Shown here one piece after another: positions 23,041 to 31,012 of a DNA stretch of 64,000 bases (within the stretch, counting starts at the first letter, position 1; each line of letters opens with the position of its first letter). The notes below the pieces were generated by a model that ran no database searches, was not told where the DNA came from, and saw only the letters and a list, made by a program, of their open reading frames with translations. This DNA comes from Atopobiaceae bacterium (GTDB taxonomy: Bacteria > Actinomycetota > Coriobacteriia > Coriobacteriales > Atopobiaceae), in NCBI GenBank assembly GCA_022655215.1, contig JALCUE010000002.1, positions 62,001 to 126,000 of the forward strand, read 5' to 3'. Position numbers and translations under genes: made by a program.

Positions 23041-23685
23041 ATGGTGGGAATCATCATTATCATCATCGTCGCCGTCCTGGTCATCATGGTGGCCGGTCTG
23101 TACAACGGCATCGTCGGCGCACGCAACCGCTGCGACAACGCCTGGCAGACCATCGATGCCCAGCTCCAGCGTCGTACCGACCTCATCCCCAACCTCGTGG
23201 AGACGGTGAAGGGCTATGCCGCCCACGAGAAGGGCACGCTCGAGGCCGTCACCCAGGCCCGCGCCGGCGTCGCCGCCGCGAACACCCCCGAGGAGAAGAT
23301 GGCCGCGGACAACGTCCTCACCGGCGCGCTCCGCCAGCTGTTCGCCGTCGCCGAGGCCTACCCCGACCTCAAGGCCAACGCGAACTTCCAGCAGCTGCAG
23401 TCCGACCTCACCGACACCGAGAACAAGATCGTCTACGCTCGTCAGAGCTTCAACGACTGCGTCCTCAACTACAACAACGCCATCCAGACCTTCCCCGGCA
23501 ACCTCGTCGCCGGCTTCGGCCACTTCGAGCCCAAGCAGGGCTTCCAGGTGACCGAGGAGTCCGCGCGCCAGGCGCCCAAGGTCGACTTCGGCGCCACCGC
23601 ACCTGCGCCTGCGGCCGCACCTGCCGCGACCGCCGCACCTGCGGCCGCCCCGACGCAGCCCACCGAGCCGCCGACCCAGCAGTAG
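23041..23685 (+). CDS. lemA: LemA family protein
   Basis: 214 aa. One N-terminal membrane helix (residues 3-24) is followed by the LemA helical bundle: YNGIVGARNRCDNAWQTIDA, the QLQRRTDLIPNLVETVKGYA signature, and NYNNAIQTFPGNLVAGF. The C-terminal 30 residues are Ala/Pro/Thr-rich and disordered. LemA proteins are membrane-anchored with an outward-facing domain; their molecular role is poorly known. The start has AAGGAG. A TATACT -10 box is at 22968-22973; a strong terminator follows at 23742..23780, so the gene is probably monocistronic. Confidence 0.92.
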   Translation: MVGIIIIIIVAVLVIMVAGLYNGIVGARNRCDNAWQTIDAQLQRRTDLIPNLVETVKGYAAHEKGTLEAVTQARAGVAAANTPEEKMAADNVLTGALRQLFAVAEAYPDLKANANFQQLQSDLTDTENKIVYARQSFNDCVLNYNNAIQTFPGNLVAGFGHFEPKQGFQVTEESARQAPKVDFGATAPAPAAAPAATAAPAAAPTQPTEPPTQQ

Positions 23686-23741
23686 GTCGCACGAGCTCGA
23701 CGCTGCTCACGTCAAGCGAGCCAGCAGGACACGAAGACATG

Positions 23742-23780
23742 AGGCGGCCGTCCGGATCGATTCCGGGCGGCCGCCTTCTT
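23742..23780 (+). terminator. Rho-independent terminator after lemA
   Basis: AGGCGGCCGTCCGGA pairs with TTCCGGGCGGCCGCCT in a 15-bp stem (one G-U) with a five-base loop, followed by TCTTC. It is 56 bases past the lemA stop. Confidence 0.8.
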
Positions 23781-23816
23781 CATGCCTGTGCAGGCGCTTG
23801 CGATGCCCTGCCGCCA

Positions 23817-23913
23817 GACGGCCCTCGTTCGGTGAACGACGAAAGGCGGGTGACCGTCTCGCCAGGGGCGCCCGGGCGGCCCTTATCCCGAACCCAGTCG
23901 TTCATCGAACGAC
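23817..23913. repeat. Two related inverted repeats TCGTTC-N3-GAACGA in a convergent gap
   Basis: TCGTTC-GGT-GAACGA (23825-23839) and GTCGTTC-ATC-GAACGAC (23897-23913) lie 72 bases apart between the lemA terminator and the end of the aldolase gene. The first is enclosed by AGACGG (23816-23821) and CCGTCT (23854-23859), giving a possible two-level fold. There is no promoter call here, since both neighbouring genes end toward this gap. Confidence 0.5.
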
Positions 23914-23963
23914 ATCGTCACGCCGCCGGGCTGCGCCTCCAGGTCACGTCGGGCCGGATCACG

Positions 23964-24629
23964 CTACGCCAGCGTGGTCCGACCGAAGGCCGTCTTCCAG
24001 TTCGTGGTGAACTCGTCGACCGCTATCTGGGTCCCAGGGTGGTCGATCATGGAGAGGGCGACCGCGGGCGGGACGGTGACAGCCTGGATGCCGGCAAGGA
24101 TGAGCTGATGCACCTGATCGGCGTTCTTGAACGAAGCCGCGACCACCTTGGACGGCAGGTCCTGGACGGCCAGCATCTCGATGAGCTCGACCACCTGGCC
24201 GATACCATCCCCGTAGTTGCACATGCGGTTGACATAAGGTGCGAGGTAGTCGGCCCCGTTCATGGCCGCCATGAAAGCCTCGTCGGCACTGTAGATGGCA
24301 GTGGCGAGCACACCCAGGCCCTCGGCCTTGGCTGCCTTGATCGCGCGGAGGCCGTCGTGGGTGACGGGGATCTTCACGTACATGTTCTCGGGCCTGATGC
24401 CACAGATGTGACGGGCCTCCTCCATCATGCCGTCGAAGTCGGTCTGGACGGTCTGGATGAAGATCTTCTGATCGGGGCGCAGGTAATCGACGAGACCGCC
24501 GATGACCTCCTCCGGGGCGTGTCCGCTCTTTGCGATGATGGACGGGTTGGTGGTGACGCCAGTCACATCGAGAAGACCGTCCAGCTCCTTGATCGCGTCA
24601 AGGTCAGCCGTGTCGAGAATGAGCTCCAT
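23964..24629 (-). CDS. fsa: Fructose-6-phosphate aldolase-type transaldolase (FSA/TalC)
   Basis: 221 aa TIM-barrel aldolase of the small transaldolase/FSA family. N-terminal MELILDTADLDAIKEL, the TGVTTNPSIIAKSG loop and the Schiff-base lysine in VKIPVTHDGLRAIK are seen; length is that of E. coli FsaA (220 aa) rather than TalB (317 aa). FSA cleaves fructose-6-phosphate to dihydroxyacetone and glyceraldehyde-3-phosphate; true transaldolase activity is the alternative. It follows a glycyl-radical enzyme and its activase, the same order as E. coli ybiW-ybiY-fsaA. Start has AAGGA upstream. Confidence 0.92.
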   Translation of the reverse strand: MELILDTADLDAIKELDGLLDVTGVTTNPSIIAKSGHAPEEVIGGLVDYLRPDQKIFIQTVQTDFDGMMEEARHICGIRPENMYVKIPVTHDGLRAIKAAKAEGLGVLATAIYSADEAFMAAMNGADYLAPYVNRMCNYGDGIGQVVELIEMLAVQDLPSKVVAASFKNADQVHQLILAGIQAVTVPPAVALSMIDHPGTQIAVDEFTTNWKTAFGRTTLA

Positions 24630-24730
24630 CTTGTTGTTCCTTTCGTCTTCGGGCATGCCACGTCGCATGCCCATCATATGCACCTTGCCGAACGCAGTCC
24701 CACTCATCCCGTGAGGGTGCGGGCCGAACC

Positions 24731-24751
24731 GGCGGACGCGTCACGTCCGCC
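24731..24751 (-). terminator. Hairpin between activase and aldolase genes
   Basis: GGCGGACG and CGTCCGCC form a perfect 8-bp stem with a five-base loop, two bases after the activase stop. No U run follows on the minus strand, so it may be a processing or partial termination point within the operon. Confidence 0.45.
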
Positions 24752-24753
24752 CC

Positions 24754-25629
24754 TCATTCCCCATGGGTCACCGCCCTCACCCCCGCTTCCTCGCAGGCGG
24801 CAACCACCCACGCCACGTCCCTCTCGCCGAGCTGGGGGAGGTCGCGACATGCGTACTCACGCCCGGTCGAGACGTACTTCGCCTCGCCGAGCTGGTGGAA
24901 CGGGAGGATGTCCGCACGGCCTATGCCCAACCTGAGCATGGTGGCGATGTTGGCGGCCACCACCTCGCGTCCGTCCGTGAAGCCGGGGATGATGGGAAGA
25001 CGCGCCACCACATGTGCGCCCAGACCCATGATCGACTCGAGGTTCGAGTCGCGCACCTCCGGATCGATGCCGCAGACGTCGAGGCTACGCTGCCGATCGG
25101 AGACCTTGAGGTCGACCAGGAACTCGTCGGTGACGACCACGAGGGAGGCGGGGTCGGCGAGAGGGACCGCAAGCGTCGTCTCCAGGGCGGTGCTCGTCCC
25201 ATGGTCCTTGCAGCCGGAGAGGAGGTTCGTCACGAACGCCTGACGGGAGGGGCCGGACAGGCACTCCCCGCCCGAGACCGTCACCCCGCCGCCACTCTCC
25301 TCGAAGAACGTGGCATCGCGGAGGGCCTCATCGACCAGCGAGGACACGGCGCGCATCTCGCCTATGACCGACTTGGCACCGGTGGGACATGCGTCGGGAG
25401 GGGCGTCGCAGCGGCCGTCGGTGCCTTCCGGCGAGCAGTGGATGCACAGCTTCTCCGAGTACGAGACCTCGGGCTCGAAGCCGATGCCCTCGGGGTTGCA
25501 GCACCAAGGGCAGTGGAAGGGGCATCCCTTGAGGAACACCACCGTTCGTATGCCGCCACCGTCGTGGAGCGAGTAGCGCTGCACGTTGCTGACGCATTCC
25601 TCCGTCACGGCGGTCGGTCCCTCCCACAT
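24754..25629 (-). CDS. Glycyl-radical enzyme activating protein (radical SAM)
   Basis: 291 aa. The radical-SAM cluster motif CxxxCxxC is seen as CPFHCPWC, followed by a ferredoxin-like insert (CIHC and CPTG) found in activases of the PflC/YbiY type, and by SGGECL. It cleaves SAM and abstracts hydrogen from the partner's glycine. Start MWEGPTAVTEE is placed by GGGGAGGGG; the activase reads VQRYSLHDGGGIRTVVFLKG near its N-terminus, as expected. It starts ten bases after the partner gene's stop and is followed by the aldolase gene. Confidence 0.94.
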   Translation of the reverse strand: MWEGPTAVTEECVSNVQRYSLHDGGGIRTVVFLKGCPFHCPWCCNPEGIGFEPEVSYSEKLCIHCSPEGTDGRCDAPPDACPTGAKSVIGEMRAVSSLVDEALRDATFFEESGGGVTVSGGECLSGPSRQAFVTNLLSGCKDHGTSTALETTLAVPLADPASLVVVTDEFLVDLKVSDRQRSLDVCGIDPEVRDSNLESIMGLGAHVVARLPIIPGFTDGREVVAANIATMLRLGIGRADILPFHQLGEAKYVSTGREYACRDLPQLGERDVAWVVAACEEAGVRAVTHGE

Positions 25630-25639
25630 GTCCCCTCCC

Positions 25640-27940
25640 CTACAGCTCATGCTCGGTGCGGTTGATGATGTCATCCTGAATCGCGCGCGAGAGCTCGACG
25701 AACATGGCCGAGTAGCCCGCGACGCGCACCACGAGGTCGCGATGCCTCTCGGGATGGGCCTGGGCATCGAGCAGGGTCGCACGGTCGACCACGTTGAACT
25801 GGATGTGCTGGAGCTTGAGCCTGGAGAAGGCGCGGAGATAGGCGGCGAGCTTTGCCAGCCCGCCCTCCCCTGCCAGCGTGGCGGGCGAGAACTTCACGTT
25901 GAGGAGGCTCCCGTTGGAATCGAGCACGTTGTCGAGCTTGGAGACGGAACGCAGGCTCGCCGTGGGACCGCTCCTGTCGCGCCCCACCATGGGCGAGAGG
26001 CCCCCATCCGCGAGCTGCTCCCCTGCGTGACGTCCGTCCGGTGTGGCGCCCACCGCCTCGCCCAGCGGGATATGGGCGGACACGGTGTAGCTTCCGGGCT
26101 GGAATCGGCCGCCACGAGGATTCCGGTACCTGGCCACCTCGTGACCATAGTGGGCCAAAAACCTCGCCCCTATCTCGTCCACCTCGTCGATGTCGTTGCC
26201 ATACTTGGGAATCCGGTTGATCAGGCGCTGACGGCAGACCTCGTCGCCCTCGCCGCGCCAGTCACGGGCGAGCATACCCATGAGCTCGCGGTAGGTCATC
26301 GACCCGTCGCGGTAGAGCACCTGCCTCATGACCTCGAGCGAATCGGCGAGGTTGGCCGTCCCCACGCCCTGCACGCCCGAGGGGTTGTATCGCGCGCCCC
26401 CCGCGGTGATGTCCGACCCCTCCTCGAGGGAGTCATGCACCAGGGTGGAGAGGAACGGCGTGGGGCTCGTCTCGCGATGAGCGAGGTCACACGCATCGCA
26501 GCCACGGACCATGAGGGCCACGTACCTATCGATGGTGCTCATGACGGCGGCCTCGAGCTCGTCGTATGTCGCGAACCCGTCGGGGTTCTCCTCGAGCGTG
26601 ACCTCGAGGCAGCGCATCATGTTGAACATGCTTATGTCATGCAGCCCGTACATGCGGCCGGGAATCGAGAGCTCGACGCAGCCCACCACGGCGTAGTCAC
26701 GCGCGTCCGCCAGGGACACGCCACGATTCACGAACGCGAGCACGTTCGCCTCGTCGTTGAACACCTGGGGGACGCCGTCGCCAAGCCTGATGACCTCGCA
26801 GGCCTTGCTGAGCAGGGATGCCGGCGTGTTGGCGTGCATGCGCAGGGACAGGTTGGGCTGCGGGAGGCGCGTGTCCGACTGGACGTCGAGGAGCAGGCTC
26901 GAGAGCTCGTTCGAGCAATCCTGACCGTGCTCGTCGACGCCTCCCACCACGAGGTTGAACCCGATGGGGAATCCCGCGAAGAAGCTCGCCGACTCGGTGG
27001 AGCGGATGGCCACGATGGTGTTGCACTTGAGGTAGAAGCATTGGATGAGCTCGCGGATCGCCTCGGGCGCCTCGCCCTCCTCGACGCTCGCGCGCCAGAA
27101 TGGCAGGAGGTACTGGTCGGCACGGCCCAGGGAGAAGGAGCTCGCGTTGCTCTCGTGCTGGAGCACCAGCTCGACGAGCCACACGAGCTGCAGGGCATCA
27201 TAGAGGTCACGGGCGGGCTCGGTCGCCACGTGCGACAGGACGTCGGCCATGCGCCGCAGCTCCTTCGCACGCGAAGGAGCCGTCACCGGCGAGACCGCCA
27301 TGTCACGGACGATGGCCTCGTAGCGACGCACGTATGCCACGGTCGCACGCATGCAGATGAGGGACGCTTGGTAGAAGTCGTTCTCGGGATCGGCAGCGGC
27401 GAGGGTCTCGACCTCGTCGAGGATGTCCCCCAAGCCCCGACCCAGCACCATGGGGAAGTCGCAGATGATGTGCCCCTGGCCCTTGTCGGTCTGTGCCACG
27501 GAGAAGACCTTGTCCCCAAGGGCCTGCTCGACGTCGGCGTCGAGATGGGACGTGTACCAGTCGTTCAGGCTTCTTCCCGCCCAGAAGGGATAGAGGGTCC
27601 GCCGATAGGTGGCCTTGTCCTCCTCGGACATCTCGAACGTGTCCTGGGGCCGCGTGGGGAACTCGTCCAGCTCGTCGAGGATCCAGTAGGGGCTCATCTC
27701 AGGCGAGAGCACGCCGGAGCGTGGCTCGGGGGATCGGTTCCCCACCAGCAGGTCGAGGTCATCGATCACGATGCGGTGGCGCTCGAGAACGTGACGCAGG
27801 GCCTTCGCCCGACGGATGACGACCGGTTCGCCCTCCGTCTGTTGGTAGCTCTCCATGTAGAGGGTCGCCCGCTCGAGCGAGACCTGGCGGTCCCTCGCGA
27901 AGAGGGAGTCCTTGATTGCCTGCGTGCGCTGGGTGAGCAT
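25640..27940 (-). CDS. Glycyl-radical enzyme, PflD/YbiW-like
   Basis: 766 aa. The C-terminal glycyl-radical site is RVAGYSAMF with Gly742. The active-site loop is VVGCVELS, Cys421 and Glu423: a single cysteine with a following Glu, as in dehydratase and lyase members (glycerol or diol dehydratase, CutC), not the Cys-Cys pair of pyruvate formate-lyase. So it is probably an oxygen-sensitive C-O, C-N or C-C lyase of unknown substrate, not formate-producing. Start is MLTQRTQAIK with GGAG upstream; a longer frame to 28012 runs into the promoter. Divergent from a DeoR regulator, and followed by its activase and an FSA-type aldolase, which hints at a sugar-like or polyol substrate. Confidence 0.93.
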   Translation of the reverse strand: MLTQRTQAIKDSLFARDRQVSLERATLYMESYQQTEGEPVVIRRAKALRHVLERHRIVIDDLDLLVGNRSPEPRSGVLSPEMSPYWILDELDEFPTRPQDTFEMSEEDKATYRRTLYPFWAGRSLNDWYTSHLDADVEQALGDKVFSVAQTDKGQGHIICDFPMVLGRGLGDILDEVETLAAADPENDFYQASLICMRATVAYVRRYEAIVRDMAVSPVTAPSRAKELRRMADVLSHVATEPARDLYDALQLVWLVELVLQHESNASSFSLGRADQYLLPFWRASVEEGEAPEAIRELIQCFYLKCNTIVAIRSTESASFFAGFPIGFNLVVGGVDEHGQDCSNELSSLLLDVQSDTRLPQPNLSLRMHANTPASLLSKACEVIRLGDGVPQVFNDEANVLAFVNRGVSLADARDYAVVGCVELSIPGRMYGLHDISMFNMMRCLEVTLEENPDGFATYDELEAAVMSTIDRYVALMVRGCDACDLAHRETSPTPFLSTLVHDSLEEGSDITAGGARYNPSGVQGVGTANLADSLEVMRQVLYRDGSMTYRELMGMLARDWRGEGDEVCRQRLINRIPKYGNDIDEVDEIGARFLAHYGHEVARYRNPRGGRFQPGSYTVSAHIPLGEAVGATPDGRHAGEQLADGGLSPMVGRDRSGPTASLRSVSKLDNVLDSNGSLLNVKFSPATLAGEGGLAKLAAYLRAFSRLKLQHIQFNVVDRATLLDAQAHPERHRDLVVRVAGYSAMFVELSRAIQDDIINRTEHEL

Positions 27941-27975
27941 GGCCTTCTCCCGACACCGTACTCGTGAATTCTCAT

Positions 27976-28005
27976 TTGCACTTACTCTATCTTGTTTGTT
28001 ATTAT
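27976..28005. promoter_or_regulatory. Divergent promoter region between glycyl-radical enzyme and DeoR genes
   Basis: Plus strand: TTGCAC (27976-27981) and TATTAT (28000-28005), 18-bp spacer, for the DeoR gene. On the minus strand a TTGCTA/TAGAGT pair with a 17-bp spacer overlaps the same AT-rich island (about 27970-28015) and would serve the enzyme gene. The overlap makes mutual control by the DeoR protein plausible. Confidence 0.5.
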
Positions 28006-28041
28006 TTAGCAAGACCGAGAACCTGAGAGAGGCGGACGAGC

Positions 28042-28797
28042 ATGTTCCTCAAGGAGCGACAGGACGAGATCGCGGCGACCATCGAACGCGAGGGCCGCGT
28101 CACCGTGGTCGCTCTCGCCGACCGCTTCGACGTGAGCGACGACTGCATCCGCAAGGACCTGAAGGCGCTCGAGGGTGAGGGACGCCTCAAGCGCGTGTAC
28201 GGCGGCGCCATCAGCGTCGTGGCCGCTCCCGAGCGGAGCGTCTACAAGCGTCTGGACACCAACACCGCCGAGAAGAGGCTCATCGCGGAGAAGGCCTATG
28301 CCCAGATCGAGGATGGCCAGACCGTCTTCCTCGATATCTCGACCACGAACATCGAGCTCGCAAAGCTCCTCGCCACCGGGGGCAGACGTTGCATCGTGGT
28401 CTCCAACATGATCGACGTGCTCCAGACGCTCGCCTCGAACCCGGCGCTCACCGTCCTGGGGACGGGTGGCAACGTGAACCTCGAGCTCAACGGATTCGTG
28501 GGGGCGCTCACCCTCTCCACGTTGAGGCCGATGCTCTTCGACATCGCCTTCATCGGGGCGCTGGGGGTCGACCTCGAGTCCGGCGCCGTCACGACGTTCG
28601 ACGCGGACGACGGGCTGGTGAAGTCGCTCGTCATCGAGAACGCGTCGAGGAGCCTCCTGGTGGTCGACGCCCACAAGTTCGAGACGCATGGGAGCTATCG
28701 CTTCGCGTCCCTCTCCGACCTTGACGACGTCGTGACCGACTCGCCCACGCCCTCCGTCCGCCGCTCCCTCGCCAAGCAGGGCGTCGCCTGCCTCTGA
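28042..28797 (+). CDS. DeoR-family transcriptional regulator
   Basis: 251 aa. N-terminal helix-turn-helix (KERQDEIAATIEREGRVTVV, then ADRFDVSDDCIRKDLKALEGEGRLKRVYGGA) is the DeoR signature; the C-terminal DeoRC sensor (about 75-230) resembles sugar-isomerase folds and usually binds phosphorylated sugars. A family feature, DATTF-like residues, appears as TTFDADDGLVKSL. Divergent from the glycyl-radical enzyme operon, so it probably represses it and senses an intermediate of that pathway. Start has GAGAGGCGG. Confidence 0.93.
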   Translation: MFLKERQDEIAATIEREGRVTVVALADRFDVSDDCIRKDLKALEGEGRLKRVYGGAISVVAAPERSVYKRLDTNTAEKRLIAEKAYAQIEDGQTVFLDISTTNIELAKLLATGGRRCIVVSNMIDVLQTLASNPALTVLGTGGNVNLELNGFVGALTLSTLRPMLFDIAFIGALGVDLESGAVTTFDADDGLVKSLVIENASRSLLVVDAHKFETHGSYRFASLSDLDDVVTDSPTPSVRRSLAKQGVACL

Positions 28798-29137
28798 CGC
28801 GACGCCTCATCCCATATGGCCCGGACCTCGCGCGTGGGACACGTCCGTGCGTTTCGTCGGCCTTACGCATCTCTTACCGGCATCGCCGCAGCAAGCGTGT
28901 ACAATGGCACCCGTGCGATGAGACCGGCCCTCGCAGGTGCCGTCGCCATCCCGTAGCCTAGTAGGAAGGTCATCGATGAAACCTCGACCTCACAGTCGAT
29001 GACCCCTGTGGTGTGTTCCTTCTGGTCACGCCGCGAGGGGTGTGACCGGCGCCGATGTGACGGCGCGACGATGCGTGACCCTTGTGCCCCCGGCGTCTTC
29101 GGGAGCCGGCCACGTTCGAGGACCTGAAGGAGCACGC
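28798..29137 (+). promoter_or_regulatory. Promoter and long structured 5' leader of the magnesium unit
   Basis: 340 bases without a gene. A -10 box TACAAT is at 28900-28905 with a poor -35; transcription from about 28912 gives a ~226-nt leader. It can form a 9-bp perfect stem GGTCATCGA (28968-28976) / TCGATGACC (28996-29004) with a 19-base loop, enclosed by AGTAGGAA (28960-28967) / TTCCTTCT (29016-29023), then a hairpin GGTCAC (29024-29029) / GTGACC (29042-29047), and a GC-rich CCGGC/GCCGG hairpin just before the ribosome site AAGGAG. I looked for M-box and yybP-ykoY consensus elements and did not find them. A metal-sensing riboswitch of another class, or a protein/peptide-based attenuator, is possible. 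Confidence 0.5.
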
Positions 29138-31009
29138 ATGCTTTACCTATCCCAGATGCTGGGCAATCCCGTTCTGGACGTGGACGGCGAGAAGATCGGC
29201 ACCGTCAACGACCTGGGCATCGCCACCGGCGAGGTCTTCCCCCGCGTGACGTCCCTCGCGTTCAAGGGACCGGGCAAGACCCCCCTCATGATCAGCTGGC
29301 GCAAGTACGTCGACTCCTTCGACGACGACGAGGTCCGCCTCAAGGTCCACTCCACCGACATCCGCTTCTCCTACCTCCAGCCCGACGAGGTCCTCGTCGC
29401 ACGCGACCTCCTGAACAAGCAGATCGTGGACACGCGTGGCATGCGCGTCGTCCGCGTGAACGACCTCAAGCTCTCCAACTCGGGAACCGGCCAGCTCCGC
29501 CTGCTCGGAGCCGAGGTGGGTGCCCGCGGGATCCTCCGTTCGCTCTCCCCCTCCCTCGAACGCCTCTGCTGCCGCATCGCCCATGCGTTCGGAAAGTCCA
29601 TCCCGGAGCGAGTGATCGCCTGGAACTACATGGACCTGCTCGATCGCGACCTCTCCAACGTGAAGCTCTCCGTCTCGCACAAGACGCTCGACGAGCTGCA
29701 CCCCGCCGACATCGCCGACATCATCGAGCAGCTCGACCCGCGCCTCCGTGGCCAGGTGTTCGCCCAGCTCGATGACGAGCGTGCCGCCGAGGCCATGGCC
29801 GAGCTCGACGACGACGAGATGGCCGCGGAGATCATGGGCGACATGGAGGACGTCGACGCCTCCAAGATGCTCTCGGAGATGGACCCGGATGACGCCGCCG
29901 AACTCGTGGGCGAGCTCGACTACGAGAAGGCGGAGAAGCTCCTGCGCCTCATGGGCGTGAAGGAGCAGAAGGCCGTCCGCCAGCTGCTCGGCTACCGCGA
30001 CGACACGGCGGGCCGCATCATGACCTCCGAGTTCGTGGCCATCCCCGAGGGCGGGGACGTGTCCGACGCCGTGGGTGCCATCCGAGACCTTGACGAGGAC
30101 TTCGAGACCGTCCACTACGTCTACCTCGTGGATGACGAGCGCAAGCTCACGGGCGTCGTAACCCTGCACCAGCTCCTCGTGGCCCAGCCGGACTCGCCCC
30201 TTCGGGACATGGCCGAGACCGACGTCATCTCCGCATCGCCCGACGACGACCAGGAGGACGTGGCCGAGGACATCTCCAAGTACAACCTCCTCGCCATGCC
30301 GGTGGTCGACGAGGGCGGCCGCATCCTCGGCATCGTCACCGTGGACGACGCCCTCGACGTCATGGAGGAGGAGCACGAGGAGGACCTGCAGATCGCGGGC
30401 AGCACCAAGTCAGAGGGAACCTCCGGCGAGTCCACACACGAGCTCCGGCAGTTCCTCGTGCGTCAGCTCTGGTTCTTCTTCTGGATGGCCGGGGCCCTCC
30501 TGCTCGGCCTCGGTTTCGACACGCCGATGGCCTCCCAGGGCATCGCGCTCGCCTTCGCGCTTCCCGTCGCCTTGCTCGCCTCGGACAGCATGGCCCGCTA
30601 CGTGACGAACTTCTTCCTCGAGTTCGACGAGGATGACGAGGACGCCCCCTCCATGGCCGGCTTCGCGTTCAAGGGGATCGGCATCGGCGTCGTGTATGCA
30701 CTCATCATGCTGCTGGTGGAGACGGCCGTGGGCAACGCGCTCGGGGCCGCGGGCCTCGGCGCGACCGACCTGCCGGCCTGGTCGACCGCAGCCGTCATCT
30801 CATGCGTCTCGCTCGGGTTCGACGTCGCGGCGGTCGTCTCGCTCGTCTCGTTCGCCACCGCCCCCATCTACCTCACGGCTCTGCGAAGGCGCGACGCGGC
30901 CAACAAGGAGACCAGCGGCGTGTCCATCCACGTGTGCGCGCTCGCGATCGCGACCGTCCTGTTCTGCGCCCTCTGCGCGGCCTGCGTCATGGTCGGGATC
31001 CTGGGGTAG
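29138..31009 (+). CDS. PRC-barrel / MgtE-N / CBS-pair membrane protein (magnesium sensor-like)
   Basis: 623 aa. In order: PRC-barrel (1-80), a second PRC-like segment (82-135), MgtE-type superhelical N domain (about 182-290, with repeated Asp/Glu-rich helices such as ELHPADIADIIEQLDP), two CBS domains (about 292-352 and 358-412), an acidic linker, then about five membrane helices (444-460, 467-484, 513-534, 548-580, 598-621). In MgtE the N and CBS domains bind Mg2+ and gate the pore. The MgtE membrane-domain motif GGNAGTQ is not present, so this domain is not a canonical MgtE channel. The gene ends three bases before the NRAMP-type transporter. It may be a transporter of its own or a sensor subunit; I favour the latter. 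Confidence 0.8.
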   Translation: MLYLSQMLGNPVLDVDGEKIGTVNDLGIATGEVFPRVTSLAFKGPGKTPLMISWRKYVDSFDDDEVRLKVHSTDIRFSYLQPDEVLVARDLLNKQIVDTRGMRVVRVNDLKLSNSGTGQLRLLGAEVGARGILRSLSPSLERLCCRIAHAFGKSIPERVIAWNYMDLLDRDLSNVKLSVSHKTLDELHPADIADIIEQLDPRLRGQVFAQLDDERAAEAMAELDDDEMAAEIMGDMEDVDASKMLSEMDPDDAAELVGELDYEKAEKLLRLMGVKEQKAVRQLLGYRDDTAGRIMTSEFVAIPEGGDVSDAVGAIRDLDEDFETVHYVYLVDDERKLTGVVTLHQLLVAQPDSPLRDMAETDVISASPDDDQEDVAEDISKYNLLAMPVVDEGGRILGIVTVDDALDVMEEEHEEDLQIAGSTKSEGTSGESTHELRQFLVRQLWFFFWMAGALLLGLGFDTPMASQGIALAFALPVALLASDSMARYVTNFFLEFDEDDEDAPSMAGFAFKGIGIGVVYALIMLLVETAVGNALGAAGLGATDLPAWSTAAVISCVSLGFDVAAVVSLVSFATAPIYLTALRRRDAANKETSGVSIHVCALAIATVLFCALCAACVMVGILG

Positions 31010-31012
31010 CCC

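Noticed and set aside
25640-27940. Pyruvate formate-lyase
   Set aside because: The active-site loop has one Cys followed by Val-Glu (GCVE) instead of adjacent cysteines.
28912-29137. M-box or yybP-ykoY riboswitch
   Set aside because: The leader is structured and upstream of magnesium genes, but I could not find the conserved M-box or yybP-ykoY core sequences; left as unassigned.
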